Of a stretch of DNA of 64,000 nt, positions 1-8,677 are shown in pieces. The stretch is from an uncultured Bacteroidota bacterium (lineage in GTDB: Bacteria; Bacteroidota; Bacteroidia; 2-12-FULL-35-15): positions 1 to 64,000 of the forward strand of contig CAINDA010000045.1 of NCBI GenBank assembly GCA_903847205.1. The letters are read 5' to 3'. Under the pieces are notes generated by a model that saw nothing but the letters and a program-made list of their open reading frames with translations, was not told where the DNA came from and searched no databases. The position numbers and the translations under genes were made by a program. Positions within the stretch are counted from its first letter, which is position 1. Every line of letters begins with the position of its first letter.

Positions 1-350
1 AGGCAAAGGCTCAGAATGTCGAAGTGTGCCTGTCACTCTGAGCTTGTCGAAGAGTGTGCGTAAGCCAGCCCGCATGTTTCGACAGGCTCAACATGACGGC
101 GCACAAAAACACGCTCGGATTGAGCCAGGCAAAGGCTCAGAATGTCGAAGTGTGCCTGTCACTCTGAGCTTGTCGAAGAGTGTGGGAAGCCATCGCACAT
201 GTTTCGACAAGCTCAACATGACGGCGCACAAAAACACGCTCGGATTGAGCCAGGCAAAGGCTCAGAATGTCGAAGTGCGGTTGTCACTCAGAGCTTGTCG
301 AAGAGTGTGCGTAAGCCAGCCCGCATGTTTCGACAAGCTCAACATGACCA
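1..350. repeat. Tandem 125-126-bp hairpin repeats, three units
   Basis: Three near-identical units begin at about 1, 127 and 252 (periods 126 and 125). Each holds an inverted repeat with arms GAGCTTGTCGAA and TTCGACAAGCTC (40-51/78-89, 166-177/203-214, 291-302/329-340), flanked further out by GTCA and TGAC. The first right arm reads GACAGGCTC, a single change. The array starts at the window edge, so it probably continues leftwards. A diverged single copy lies at 41532-41580. Open frames across this stretch reflect the period being a multiple of three and are not genes. No gene was seen here. Confidence 0.9.
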
Positions 351-474
351 CACACGTGTCAGTTCGCGCGGAGTCGAGAACGTGCGCTGAAATAATTTCG
401 CATCGATTTTGTGCTGAATTATGAAAGAGGTCTAATGGTTGTTCTGCTTTCTAACAAAGCTCTTCACCATCATA

Positions 475-887
475 GTAATGCTGTTCAGCGGAATAACAAT
501 GCTGCATCAGTTTAATACTCCTTGGATTAACATAAATTCATTGTTGTTCAACATTGCGCCAATGCTGCACAGCAAAACCCCGATGTTGATCAACAATATA
601 ACGCTGCTGTTCCGCTTTACCGCTTTGTTGAACAACATTGCCTCGCAGCTGAACAACATCAGCCCATTGTTAAACAACAAATGAGAAAACAATCAATTTC
701 ATGCTGCTGCTGTGCAGCATTATTGCGCTGCTGTTCCGCTTTATTGCAATGCTGCACAGCAAAGCCGTATTGTTAAACAACATTAGCGCGCTGCTGAACA
801 GCATTGTTCCTCTGCTGTTCAGCTTTGCCACATTGCTGTGCAGCATTGCCCCGTTGTTGATCAACATTGCTTTATTGCTGAACAACA
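475..887. repeat. Array of 12-bp palindromes on a 21-bp period
   Basis: About 19 units have the form TG(T/C)TG-NN-CA(A/G)CA with a 9-bp spacer often close to TTGCCNCNT. Dyad centres fall at 484.5, 505.5, (526.5 degenerate), 547.5, 568.5, 589.5, 610.5, 631.5, 652.5 and 673.5, then after a 40-bp step at 713.5, 734.5, 755.5, 776.5, 797.5, 818.5, 839.5, 860.5 and 881.5. The third arm position is T or C, and the opposite position is A or G to match in most units, for example TGTTGATCAACA (584, 855) and TGCTGCACAGCA (563, 750). Imperfect units occur at 605, 647, 668, 729, 771 and 876. The period equals two DNA helical turns. It lies upstream of the FN3 gene at 1313. Confidence 0.9.
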
Positions 888-1312
888 GGCAGAAACTGAT
901 GTAAAACATCCTGCTGCAGCTGAGCCGCAAGGCTGTTTTGCGGATGGATGCTGTAAATTATTGAATTAAAATAAAAAACATGTTTCATAAATTCACCCCG
1001 CAGACAGGGCGTTTCAAACGTTTTATTTCATAAATATTTTTATGCTGAAAGATGATTTTATATTTCTGGCACGCAATATGTTTATCGTGTAATAACAAAA
1101 AATAATTCAGCTCTAAAAAAATATAAATAACCAAACAGTCAATATAACCAGCCCCGGCAGAAGCCTTCTGCAAAAATAAAAAACCATGATTATAAACTTA
1201 CGCTGTACAGAATCAATTAATAAATTACAAACCTGCAGCGGATAGTTTTTGTTCCAAACGTATCCGGAATGTTTAAGACCATTAACCTTTCGCTGCGCAA
1301 AAAACAAAAACC
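888..1312. other. Intergenic stretch between palindrome array and FN3 gene
   Basis: This is about 425 bp of AT-rich DNA without a convincing coding frame. The left end carries CTGCTGCAGCTG near 911-922, which may be a decayed array unit, but the 21-bp register is lost. No clear promoter with both -33 and -7 elements and no RNA gene was recognised. Confidence 0.5.
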
Positions 1313-1930
1313 ATGAAAAATATAATAAAACGCGATTTCAGCCGCTATAGTGTGCCTGATCTCATTGCTCTCACCATGAGAGTTATCAAAAACCAAACAA
1401 ATAATCCCGATTTCGTAACTCTTCAAAACGAAATGGCTCCCATGCAGCAGGCAGAGGATGATCTGAAAGATGCAAACTCCGGCAGCGGAGGCACGCAGCA
1501 AACAGAGGTAGTCGCCAATAAGAGGGTCGCGCTCACGACGCTGCTTGACGTCAATGCCACTGATGTTGAAGCTGTATGTGCCGGCAGCCGTGCAAAAGCC
1601 CTTGGTTCGGGGCATGAAGTATCTAAGGAAACAGCCGTAAAAAAGGTAATGCCTGTTAAGGTTACAAACGTAGAGGCAAAAACCAGTCTTACAAATGGCA
1701 CCATAGATGTTGACTGGTCACAGGAAGTTAACCGCGTAATTTACCGCATTGAAAAGGCTGCTGTTATTGCCGGAGTTGCCGGCCCTTTTACTACTGCTGG
1801 TTATACTACTAAGCTTAAATATTCAGTAACAGGGCTTAGTGCGGGTGTAACCTATCAGTTCAGGGTAATTTCAATTAATAACCTCGGCGAAAGTATTCCC
1901 AGCGACGTTGCAACTGCTATGAGTTTGTAA
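1313..1930 (+). CDS. Fibronectin type III domain protein (helical N-terminus plus FN3)
   Basis: The 205-residue protein has no clear signal peptide. Residues about 1-100 look helical and include a glycine-rich turn (GSGGT near 57-61). Residues about 112-205 look like one FN3 domain, with the typical late motif GLSAGVTYQFRV (about 175-186) and a strand ending in VATAMSL. The 199-residue product at 51352-51951 has the same layout: an N-terminal helix block, a shared TNN at about 29-31, a KAL(G/S)SG motif just before the FN3 part, and a C-terminal FN3 domain with GLTPGVKYWFRV. I read the two as distant relatives, by eye only. I know this as a Bacteroidetes-type architecture without an assigned function. 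The gene stands alone, is preceded by the 21-bp palindrome array and is followed 20 bp later by an IS element. Confidence 0.75.
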   Translation: MKNIIKRDFSRYSVPDLIALTMRVIKNQTNNPDFVTLQNEMAPMQQAEDDLKDANSGSGGTQQTEVVANKRVALTTLLDVNATDVEAVCAGSRAKALGSGHEVSKETAVKKVMPVKVTNVEAKTSLTNGTIDVDWSQEVNRVIYRIEKAAVIAGVAGPFTTAGYTTKLKYSVTGLSAGVTYQFRVISINNLGESIPSDVATAMSL

Positions 1931-1950
1931 TAAACTGTGATGCTCATGTA

Positions 1951-1980
1951 AGAGAGGCTGTCTCAAAAGTGAGGCGGCCT
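1951..1980. repeat. Left terminal inverted repeat of the IS
   Basis: It starts AGAGAGGCTGTCTCAAAAG and is followed by a T-rich run. It matches the reverse complement of the right end over 19 bases. Confidence 0.85.
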
Positions 1981-2038
1981 TTTTTTTGTTTTTATTGACA
2001 ATGGTTAACAATAAACATGGATTTGTTAAAAACAAAAC

Positions 2039-2053
2039 GGCACCAATGGTGCC
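2039..2053. promoter_or_regulatory. Palindrome ahead of the transposase gene
   Basis: GGCACCAATGGTGCC is a 6-bp-arm inverted repeat with a 3-base centre, about 30 bp ahead of the transposase start. In an mRNA it could form a hairpin near the start and limit translation, a common device in insertion sequences. This role is inference. Confidence 0.5.
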
Positions 2054-2083
2054 GATAATATTGCAAAGCTTGACCTTTGCGGT

Positions 2084-3619
2084 GTGAAGCCAAATTCAAA
2101 AGTGGTATTTAAAGACTACATTAACAACCAGCCAATGCTTTTGCCACCATCGATAGATGAGTTAATAGAAGCGAACCACCCCGTACGAACCGTAAACAGG
2201 GTAATAGACAGTATAGATTTAAACCATTTAATTAAGCGCTATAAAGGCGGTGGAACCTCAAGTTATCACCCTCGTATGCTTTTGAAAGTATTGGTATACT
2301 CATACCTGTGTAATACGTATAGCAGCCGTAAAATAGAAGAAGGCTTGAAAAGCAATATTCATTTAATGTGGCTTAGTGGTATGCAGCAGCCCGACCATAA
2401 TACCATCAATCGCTTTAGAGGGGAGCGATTAAAAGAAGTTTTAAAAACACTTTTTGCTCAGGTAGTAGAATTATTAGCCCAAAGCGGTCATTTAAGTTTA
2501 AAAGAAGTATATACAGATGGGACCAAAATAGAAGCCAATGCCAATCGTTACACATTTGTTTGGGGCAATAGCATTAAGTATCACAGATCGAAAATGGAAT
2601 CACAGCTAAAAGAGTTGTGGGCATACACCGAACGGGTTGCAGCAGAAGAGTTGAAAGATGAAATGCCACCTGAGTTTAAAGAAATTAGTTCACAAGAGCT
2701 GGAAAAAGCGATTACTAAAATCCACAAGATATTAAAAGATAAAGAGCAGGTACCAAATAAAGTGAAGCAGAAATTAAATTATATGAAGCGTGAATGGCCT
2801 AAAAACATTGCTAAATATAAAGAACAGGAATCCATACTAAAAAACAGAAACAGTTATTCAAAAACAGATAACGAAGCAACGTTTATGCGTATGAAAGAAG
2901 ATCATATGAAAAACGGGCAGCTAAAGCCGGCATATAATTTACAAGTATCTAGTAACAATCAGTTCATCCTGCATTACAGCCTACATCCCAACCCCACTGA
3001 TACCAACACACTTGTTCCTCACTTACACTCGTTCAAAAAATTATATAAATCAGCGCCTGATATTGTAACTGCTGACGCAGACTATGGATCGGAAGAAAAT
3101 TACGTATTCCTGAAACAACAAAATATTAAAGCTTTAATAAAATATAGCACGTTCGATAAAGAGCAAGATAAAAATTACTTAAAAGAAAATTACAGATCGG
3201 ATTACTTGGCTTATGACGCAGAAACGGATACAGTAATCTGTCCATCGGGTAAACCAATGCACCAAACACATTGCTATACCAGAACAACATCAACAGGCTT
3301 TAAACAAAACTATACAAATTACACCGCAGTAAATTGCAAAGATTGTATTCTAAGGAGTAAATGTCATACAGCAAAATCAAATAGAAGTGTAGGTATTAAT
3401 CACTCTCTGCGTGCTCATAAACAGCAAGTCAACGAAAATTTGAAGAGTGAAGAAGGTGTTTATCACAGAAAAAAAAGATGTCATGACGTAGAACCAGTGT
3501 TTGCTAATATCAAGCACAACAAAAAATTTAACCGATTTAGTTTAAGAGGCATTAAAAAGGTTGAAATAGAAGCTGGATTACTTGCTTTAGCACACAACTT
3601 AAAGAAAGCTGCTCAATAG
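2084..3619 (+). CDS. IS1182-family transposase
   Basis: The product is about 511 residues. The N-terminal part (about 15-120) has the DUF772-like pattern of this family: ANHPVR, YHPRMLLKVL, YSSRKIEEGL, then DHNTINRFR. The DDE catalytic region has a first Asp in YTDGTKIEANAN (about 145), a second in TADADYGSEE (about 345) and a likely Glu in VEIEAGLLALAHN near the C-terminus. A Cys-containing segment (CKDCILRSKCHT) precedes the last block, as is usual in the family. The best start is a GTG at 2084; there is no ATG before an internal Met at codon 17, so the exact start is uncertain. The frame is intact, with no frameshift. It would cut and join the element's own ends. Confidence 0.9.
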   Translation: MKPNSKVVFKDYINNQPMLLPPSIDELIEANHPVRTVNRVIDSIDLNHLIKRYKGGGTSSYHPRMLLKVLVYSYLCNTYSSRKIEEGLKSNIHLMWLSGMQQPDHNTINRFRGERLKEVLKTLFAQVVELLAQSGHLSLKEVYTDGTKIEANANRYTFVWGNSIKYHRSKMESQLKELWAYTERVAAEELKDEMPPEFKEISSQELEKAITKIHKILKDKEQVPNKVKQKLNYMKREWPKNIAKYKEQESILKNRNSYSKTDNEATFMRMKEDHMKNGQLKPAYNLQVSSNNQFILHYSLHPNPTDTNTLVPHLHSFKKLYKSAPDIVTADADYGSEENYVFLKQQNIKALIKYSTFDKEQDKNYLKENYRSDYLAYDAETDTVICPSGKPMHQTHCYTRTTSTGFKQNYTNYTAVNCKDCILRSKCHTAKSNRSVGINHSLRAHKQQVNENLKSEEGVYHRKKRCHDVEPVFANIKHNKKFNRFSLRGIKKVEIEAGLLALAHNLKKAAQ

Positions 3620-3700
3620 AAGCATTTATTAAATCTATTCAGGAAGACTTTTTTTAACTACTATTTTTCAAAATAACAAACTCGAATTATATTTCAAAAA

Positions 3701-3731
3701 AAAGAGACTGCCCTTTTGAGACAGCCTCTCT
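3701..3731. repeat. Right terminal inverted repeat of the IS
   Basis: It ends ...CTTTTGAGACAGCCTCTCT, the complement of the left end. The T-run after it together with the stem inside could also act as a terminator. Confidence 0.85.
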
Positions 3732-4062
3732 TTTTTTGTGTTTATAAGCAATGTGCAATTATTTAATCAGCACTTAATTTCTATCATGCCGTTTTAAAAT
3801 TAAGCCTTCCTTCTTAATTTTTATTTATTCTAAATAAGCAGCCAACCGGCTTGCCAGCTTCATTAATACAGCTTATAAAAACTCTGCGCTGGCAAATAAT
3901 TGTGCAAAATTCTTCAGATTTCGGTATTCAGTTAGGATAAGCCGTTTTTTGAGGATAGGTTTGCCAACTATCATGTTTTTTAAATATTTATCAAAACCAC
4001 GTTATATTTTCACCCAGTATGTATTGTTAGCTACCATTTAAAAAAAAACAAAAGCAAAACAG
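3732..4062. other. Intergenic stretch before the accessory island
   Basis: This is 331 bp of AT-rich DNA between the IS end and the Mrr-STAND gene. No coding frame, tRNA or strong hairpin was recognised. It must carry the promoter of the following operon, but no convincing -33/-7 pair was found. Confidence 0.4.
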
Positions 4063-6354
4063 ATGAACAATTACGACTTTCTGACATTATCACCAAATGA
4101 GTTTGAACACTTGACAAGGGACTTATTGCAAAAAAAACTCAATGTGTTTATTGAGAGTTTTACGGCTGGGAGAGACGGCGGTATTGACCTAAGATGTGCA
4201 AAGAACAAGAGCAAGACAATAATCATTCAAGCGAAGAGATATAGAGATTTAAGTTCCTTATTAAGTAATCTTAAGAAGGAGGTTAAAAAAGTAAATGACC
4301 TAAAGCCCAACAGATATATTATATCAACAACAGTTGGCTTATCGCCTGGCAATAAAACAGATATTTTAAATTTATTTTCACCATACATTCAAAATACAGA
4401 CGATATATTTGGAAAAGATGACATTAATAATCTAATTGGATTAAATAAGGACATTGAATTAAAATACTACAAACTATGGCTATCAAGCACCAGCATACTT
4501 GAGAAAGTTTTACATAGTAAAATTTATAATCAGTCGGCATTTGAATTAGAAGAAATCAGAGAGCAAGTGAGACTTTATGTTCAAAATGATAGTTTTAATA
4601 CCGGAATAAAAATTCTTAAAGAACATAAATATGTAATCATTTCCGGAATTCCAGGTATCGGGAAAACCACCCTAGCAAGAATCTTAACATTGTACTTATT
4701 ATCAAATGATTTTGATGAATTTGTATATTTAAACGATACAATAGACGATGGCTATGAATATTTTCAAGAAGGAAAAAAACAAATATTTTTCTTTGATGAT
4801 TTTTTAGGTAAGAACTTTTTTGAAAGCAAACTTCATCCGAATGAAGATAATAAAGTTGTAAAATTCATTGAGAAAATTAAGAAATCTCCAGATAAGGTAT
4901 TAATTTTAGCTACCAGAGAATACATTCTTAATCAGGCTAAATTATCATTCGAGGCTTTCAAAATCAACAACATTGAAATTGCAAAATGTATCTTAGACCT
5001 TGATTCTTATACAAATGTAATCAAGGCACAAATTTTATATAACCATTTATTTTTTGCGGACGTGCCTCAAAGTCATTTAGCTGATCTAATTGAACCCAAA
5101 AAGCATTTAAAAATTGTAAAGCATCTAAATTACAATCCTCGAGTAATAGAAACACTTATTAATAGAAAAATCTGGGAATCATGTGAAGCTACACAATTTT
5201 CAAATGCAATTAAATCTTACTTTGATAACCCAGAAAGTGTATGGCTATATGCTTTTGAAAACTCTTTAAACAAATTTTCGCAGTATACTTTACTTGTTCT
5301 TTTGACAATGGGGACACCCGTTAAAATTGACGATCTTGAAGAGGCATTAATAGCATTTCTTAAAATCAATCAATATAAATTTCAAATACCTTTTGACTCT
5401 ATTCTATTTACTCGTTCTCTAAAAGAATTAGAAAATACATTTATTAAAACACAAAAAGACTCTTATAATATTGTAGCTGTTCAATATCAAAACCCTTCAA
5501 TTCAAGACTTTCTAGTAAATTATTTAAGAGGTAAAAATGACTTAATTATTAGTTTAATTGAAGGCTCCATTTTTAAAGAACAATTTTTCAATGTTTTCAC
5601 AACAGTAAAAGATGATGAAAATACACTAAAGAAAAAGATTTTAGTAAATGAAGTTTTATGTAATGTTGCTTTTGAGACAATAGAAGAAAGATACTCAATA
5701 CTTAAAAATTGCAGAGCATTTAAATTCAAATATTCTGATAATGAAACCTCCTATTGGAATGTAAATTCTGACACCAAATATCAATTTCTTGATCGAATTT
5801 TGACAGAGTTAGAGATTCATAGTACAAAAGCAGTAGCTTTTGTTAAAGAGAAGTTTAAAGCCATTATTTACATTGATGACTTATCCTATTCTGAACAAAG
5901 TGCGTACTTAAAACTTTTGACAAACCTAAATATTCAAGGTATCGAATTTAATGAAGAAAAAATAATTGACTCTTTTCTGACTAAAATTATATGGCTTGAC
6001 AATTTAGAATTGTTTTCTAAGTTAAAAGATCTTTTCCCAACAACATTTAAGGATACTATAAGTGAGAATTCTTTTTTTTATAAAATCGAGGAATTAGTTA
6101 AAGAAGAAATGGAAAGGGTAGAAGATTCTGATATGGATACATTGAAAAATCAAATAGAATTAATAGAAACAGAATATTGTCTTGACTTGAACTGGTATGT
6201 AACGGAATTAACAAAGAAGATTAAGGAATATGATGAATATATTGATTCACAAATTGATAGTGACATAGAAGACGGTATTGATAGAATGGAAGACAAAGAA
6301 ATTGATGAAGGAGAATTAATTGAAGAAATATTTAAAAGTTTAGCAGCTGAATAA
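4063..6354 (+). CDS. Mrr-like restriction endonuclease / STAND NTPase, probable anti-phage protein
   Basis: The 763-residue protein has two recognisable parts. Residues about 8-110 resemble an Mrr-type PD-(D/E)XK nuclease: FEHLTRDLL, then GRDGGIDL with Asp38/Asp42, then IIIQAKRY with Gln56 and Lys58. Residues about 185-400 form a STAND-type P-loop NTPase with Walker A GIPGIGKTT (about 195-203) and Walker B QIFFFDDF (about 240). The remaining ~350 residues are helical, probably a sensor region, and end in a very acidic tail. Nuclease-STAND fusions in this position (Avs-like or nSTAND proteins) are known to sense phage proteins and degrade DNA; applying that here is inference. The gene is visibly more AT-rich than the downstream housekeeping genes, suggesting transfer. 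The OLD nuclease gene follows 36 bp later. Confidence 0.8.
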   Translation: MNNYDFLTLSPNEFEHLTRDLLQKKLNVFIESFTAGRDGGIDLRCAKNKSKTIIIQAKRYRDLSSLLSNLKKEVKKVNDLKPNRYIISTTVGLSPGNKTDILNLFSPYIQNTDDIFGKDDINNLIGLNKDIELKYYKLWLSSTSILEKVLHSKIYNQSAFELEEIREQVRLYVQNDSFNTGIKILKEHKYVIISGIPGIGKTTLARILTLYLLSNDFDEFVYLNDTIDDGYEYFQEGKKQIFFFDDFLGKNFFESKLHPNEDNKVVKFIEKIKKSPDKVLILATREYILNQAKLSFEAFKINNIEIAKCILDLDSYTNVIKAQILYNHLFFADVPQSHLADLIEPKKHLKIVKHLNYNPRVIETLINRKIWESCEATQFSNAIKSYFDNPESVWLYAFENSLNKFSQYTLLVLLTMGTPVKIDDLEEALIAFLKINQYKFQIPFDSILFTRSLKELENTFIKTQKDSYNIVAVQYQNPSIQDFLVNYLRGKNDLIISLIEGSIFKEQFFNVFTTVKDDENTLKKKILVNEVLCNVAFETIEERYSILKNCRAFKFKYSDNETSYWNVNSDTKYQFLDRILTELEIHSTKAVAFVKEKFKAIIYIDDLSYSEQSAYLKLLTNLNIQGIEFNEEKIIDSFLTKIIWLDNLELFSKLKDLFPTTFKDTISENSFFYKIEELVKEEMERVEDSDMDTLKNQIELIETEYCLDLNWYVTELTKKIKEYDEYIDSQIDSDIEDGIDRMEDKEIDEGELIEEIFKSLAAE

Positions 6355-6390
6355 GAAAAACGGTAGCTTAAGCAAAACAATATAAATAAT

Positions 6391-8439
6391 ATGAAAATAA
6401 AATCTATTCGCCTACAAAACTTCAAGACATTTGATTCCAAACCTGGAATTAATTTTTCTTTTAACGACCTAACTGCTCTTATCGGAGAAAATAGTGTTGG
6501 TAAGTCAAATATCTTGGAAGCACTTGAATTGTTTTTCAATTTTTCACAATCAAAAATATCAATCAAAAGTTTTCATCACGACAATTATCTTCTTCCGATT
6601 TTAATTCAATTGAATTTTCATCAACTCAATGCGGAAGAATTACGTACTTTTTCATCTCATTTAGATGATTATCAAAACTTGACAATTACACAATATATTC
6701 AAGCAGTTTCAGCAGACGAAGAGCAAGAACTTACAGAAGTCGGTGAAGACCAAATTAATTTTATTGAATCTAAACACGGAACAAAACTTCAACCAATAGC
6801 AGAATATAATTGGTCACTTTTAGAAGATAAGTTACCGACTAAAGCAAACTTAAAAGCTTGGTGGAAAAAAGAATTAAAGGTTGGTGATTTTGATTTCAAA
6901 TCTGTATTTGAAAGCGCCGATGAGCCCACTCAAGAAGTTTACCAAGAAAAACTAAAAACACTTTGGGAAAACCATTCAGCGAAAATACCACAAGAAAGAA
7001 TAACCGGAGATGAAAAAATGTTAGGATGGAAAAGTAAGCTCAAAGCTAATTTGCCAAAATACTTTTACATACCTGCAATAAAAAATGTATCCGATGATTT
7101 GAAGAATACAAAATCAAGTGCACTTGGAGAATTAATTGGTTGGCTCTCTAATTCTGTTTCCAAAGAGATAAAAGATGAATTCAAAGCAAAATCAGATATC
7201 TTAGTTAAAGATTTACTTGGAAAGATTGACATTGATAATGAAGGGAAATCAAGAATTGGAAAGATTAATAAAGCATTAAATGATAATATAGGCTTTGATA
7301 TTGGTTGTTCTTTGGAATTAAAATTTGGCTCTCCCGAAATTCAGGACATTGTTTTTCCTCAACCCAAAATATTTGCCAACGATGGTTATAATTCTGAATT
7401 AACAGAAAAAGGGCACGGGATACAGAGGTTGGCTTTATTTTCCCTTTTGAGAACTTATAACACATTTGATTTTGGAAAAAAATCAGTTGACCGAAATATA
7501 ATAATCGGCATTGAAGAGCCAGAAATATATTTACACCCACCCTTGAAACGAGCGACTTATGCTTTACTCCGAAACATTTCTTTAAGTAAAGACCAAGTTA
7601 TTTATTCAACACACGACAGTTTATTTTTATCAGTAGAATATTTTGATGAGATTAGATTGTTTAGAAAATCAGATGACAAAAGCCCTATAACAACAGTATA
7701 TGAACTTTCAATAAAACCATTTATTGACTTTTATCATAGAAGCTATGGACTTACTATTAATGAGAAAAGTATTCGTCATAGATTTTACCACTTAATTGAC
7801 GAAACTAAGAATGAAGGGTTCTTTGCTAAAAAAATAATTCTAATTGAAGGAGAAACAGAAAAATACTCTTTACCTAATTATTTTAAAGCAAAAGGGTTTG
7901 ACATAGACACCAATAGAATTGCAATGATTAGTGCGGGTTCAGTAGATAACATTTCATATTTACTTTTAACTTTTAACGAATTCAGAATTCCTTGCTATGT
8001 AATTTTTGATGGCGACAAACCTGTAACGGATCCTAATGGATTAGTTGATCCGCAAAAAAGAGATGCTATAAACAAATCAAAACGTAACAAGGAAATATTT
8101 ACTCTTTTAGGACATAAATCCCCAGACGATTTATTTTTCTTTCCGCCAACAAAAATTGACAATAACTATTCCGTTTGGGAAAAAGATTTTGAAGACGAGT
8201 TTCACAAAACACTTGGCAATTATGTTGGCTTAAAATCTGAAGCAAAAGAACTTTATGGCAATGACAGCAAACCTTTGACAGCAAGGTTCATTTCCGAAAA
8301 GGTTTCTTCTGAACCAGAAAATGTAAATGCGAAAATTGACGAACTCATAATTAAAATAAAAGCCCTAAAGTGGACAAAATCAATTATGGATGAAAAAGTA
8401 GCAATCGCAGAAAGAGCCCTGACAGCCGGCCCTAAATAA
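6391..8439 (+). CDS. OLD-family ATP-dependent endonuclease (AAA ATPase + TOPRIM)
   Basis: The 682-residue protein has an ABC/SMC-like ATPase with Walker A GENSVGKS (32-39), a signature-like TEKGHGIQRLALF (about 332-344), Walker B GIEEPEIYLHP (about 371) and an H-loop STHDSLF (about 408). A C-terminal TOPRIM nuclease domain follows, with LIEGETEKY (about 485) and VIFDGDKP (about 535). This order is the OLD-family overcoming-lysogenization nuclease architecture, also seen in Gabija GajA and in retron effectors. No UvrD-like gajB gene or reverse transcriptase is nearby, so those named systems are not indicated. The gap to the upstream Mrr-STAND gene is 36 bp on the same strand, so co-transcription is likely. 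Codon use is AT-rich like its partner. A role in phage defence is inference. Confidence 0.85.
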   Translation: MKIKSIRLQNFKTFDSKPGINFSFNDLTALIGENSVGKSNILEALELFFNFSQSKISIKSFHHDNYLLPILIQLNFHQLNAEELRTFSSHLDDYQNLTITQYIQAVSADEEQELTEVGEDQINFIESKHGTKLQPIAEYNWSLLEDKLPTKANLKAWWKKELKVGDFDFKSVFESADEPTQEVYQEKLKTLWENHSAKIPQERITGDEKMLGWKSKLKANLPKYFYIPAIKNVSDDLKNTKSSALGELIGWLSNSVSKEIKDEFKAKSDILVKDLLGKIDIDNEGKSRIGKINKALNDNIGFDIGCSLELKFGSPEIQDIVFPQPKIFANDGYNSELTEKGHGIQRLALFSLLRTYNTFDFGKKSVDRNIIIGIEEPEIYLHPPLKRATYALLRNISLSKDQVIYSTHDSLFLSVEYFDEIRLFRKSDDKSPITTVYELSIKPFIDFYHRSYGLTINEKSIRHRFYHLIDETKNEGFFAKKIILIEGETEKYSLPNYFKAKGFDIDTNRIAMISAGSVDNISYLLLTFNEFRIPCYVIFDGDKPVTDPNGLVDPQKRDAINKSKRNKEIFTLLGHKSPDDLFFFPPTKIDNNYSVWEKDFEDEFHKTLGNYVGLKSEAKELYGNDSKPLTARFISEKVSSEPENVNAKIDELIIKIKALKWTKSIMDEKVAIAERALTAGPK

Positions 8440-8450
8440 GAAAGCGATAT

Positions 8451-8539
8451 CACCCCCTTTCAGCGCATCATATAAAAATATTAATCGAACACGTTAAGCG
8501 CTGCGTCCCGCTGCGCTTTCTTTAACCGGCATCCTGCCG
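8451..8539. repeat. Two-hairpin ~88-bp repeat, copy 1
   Basis: The core reads TCGAACACGTTAAGCGCTGC and onward. It folds as GTTAAGCGC-T-GCG-TCC-CGC-T-GCGCTT...TTAAC, followed by CGGCA-TCC-TGCCG. It begins 11 bp after the stop codon of the OLD nuclease gene. Copies 2 (9005-9092) and 3 (9892-9981) are nearly identical over about 65 bp. Confidence 0.9.
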
Positions 8540-8625
8540 AAAATGCCAAATTGAAGCAATAATTATATCTTTGAAATAAAAATGCCGACCGGTTATCACA
8601 AATAGGCCGGAGGCCTTGTTAAAAA

Positions 8626-8648
8626 GAGCGTAGCGAGACACTACGCTC
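8626..8648. other. Hairpin upstream of small unknown gene
   Basis: GAGCGTAG (8626-8633) pairs with CTACGCTC (8641-8648) around a 7-base loop, 29 bp ahead of the start codon at 8678. It has no T-run. It could be a transcript-leader structure or a fragment of a repeat; the function is unknown. Confidence 0.6.
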
Positions 8649-8677
8649 AACGTGGAGGGTAATTCAACAATCATTTT

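Larger units (their letters stand above)
1951..3731 (+). mobile_element. Insertion sequence, IS1182 family
   Basis: The ~1.78-kb element is bounded by terminal inverted repeats. The left end is at 1951-1980 (AGAGAGGCTGTCTCAAAAG...) and the right end at 3701-3731, which reads the same from its outer end for 19 bases and then diverges. A single full-length DDE transposase lies between. No convincing target-site duplication is visible: the flanks are TGTA on the left and TTTT on the right. The transposase is uninterrupted, so the element may be functional. It lies between the first FN3 gene and the accessory island. Confidence 0.9.

Noticed and set aside
26-424. Open frames of 80-130 codons
   Set aside because: They follow the 126-bp tandem repeat and the products only repeat one motif.
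475-887. CRISPR array
   Set aside because: There are no unique spacers of 30 bp or more between conserved repeats and no cas genes; the unit is a 12-bp dyad with a 9-bp gap. The same applies to 52262-52570.
439-904. Open frames of 60-90 codons on both strands
   Set aside because: They exist because the 21-bp period is a multiple of three; the products are heptad echoes of the palindrome and the region has no gene signals.
1951-3731. Target-site duplication of the IS
   Set aside because: The flanks (TGTA and TTTT) do not match.
6391-8439. Gabija GajA
   Set aside because: The ATPase-TOPRIM order fits, but no UvrD-like helicase gene follows; the neighbour is an Mrr-STAND protein.
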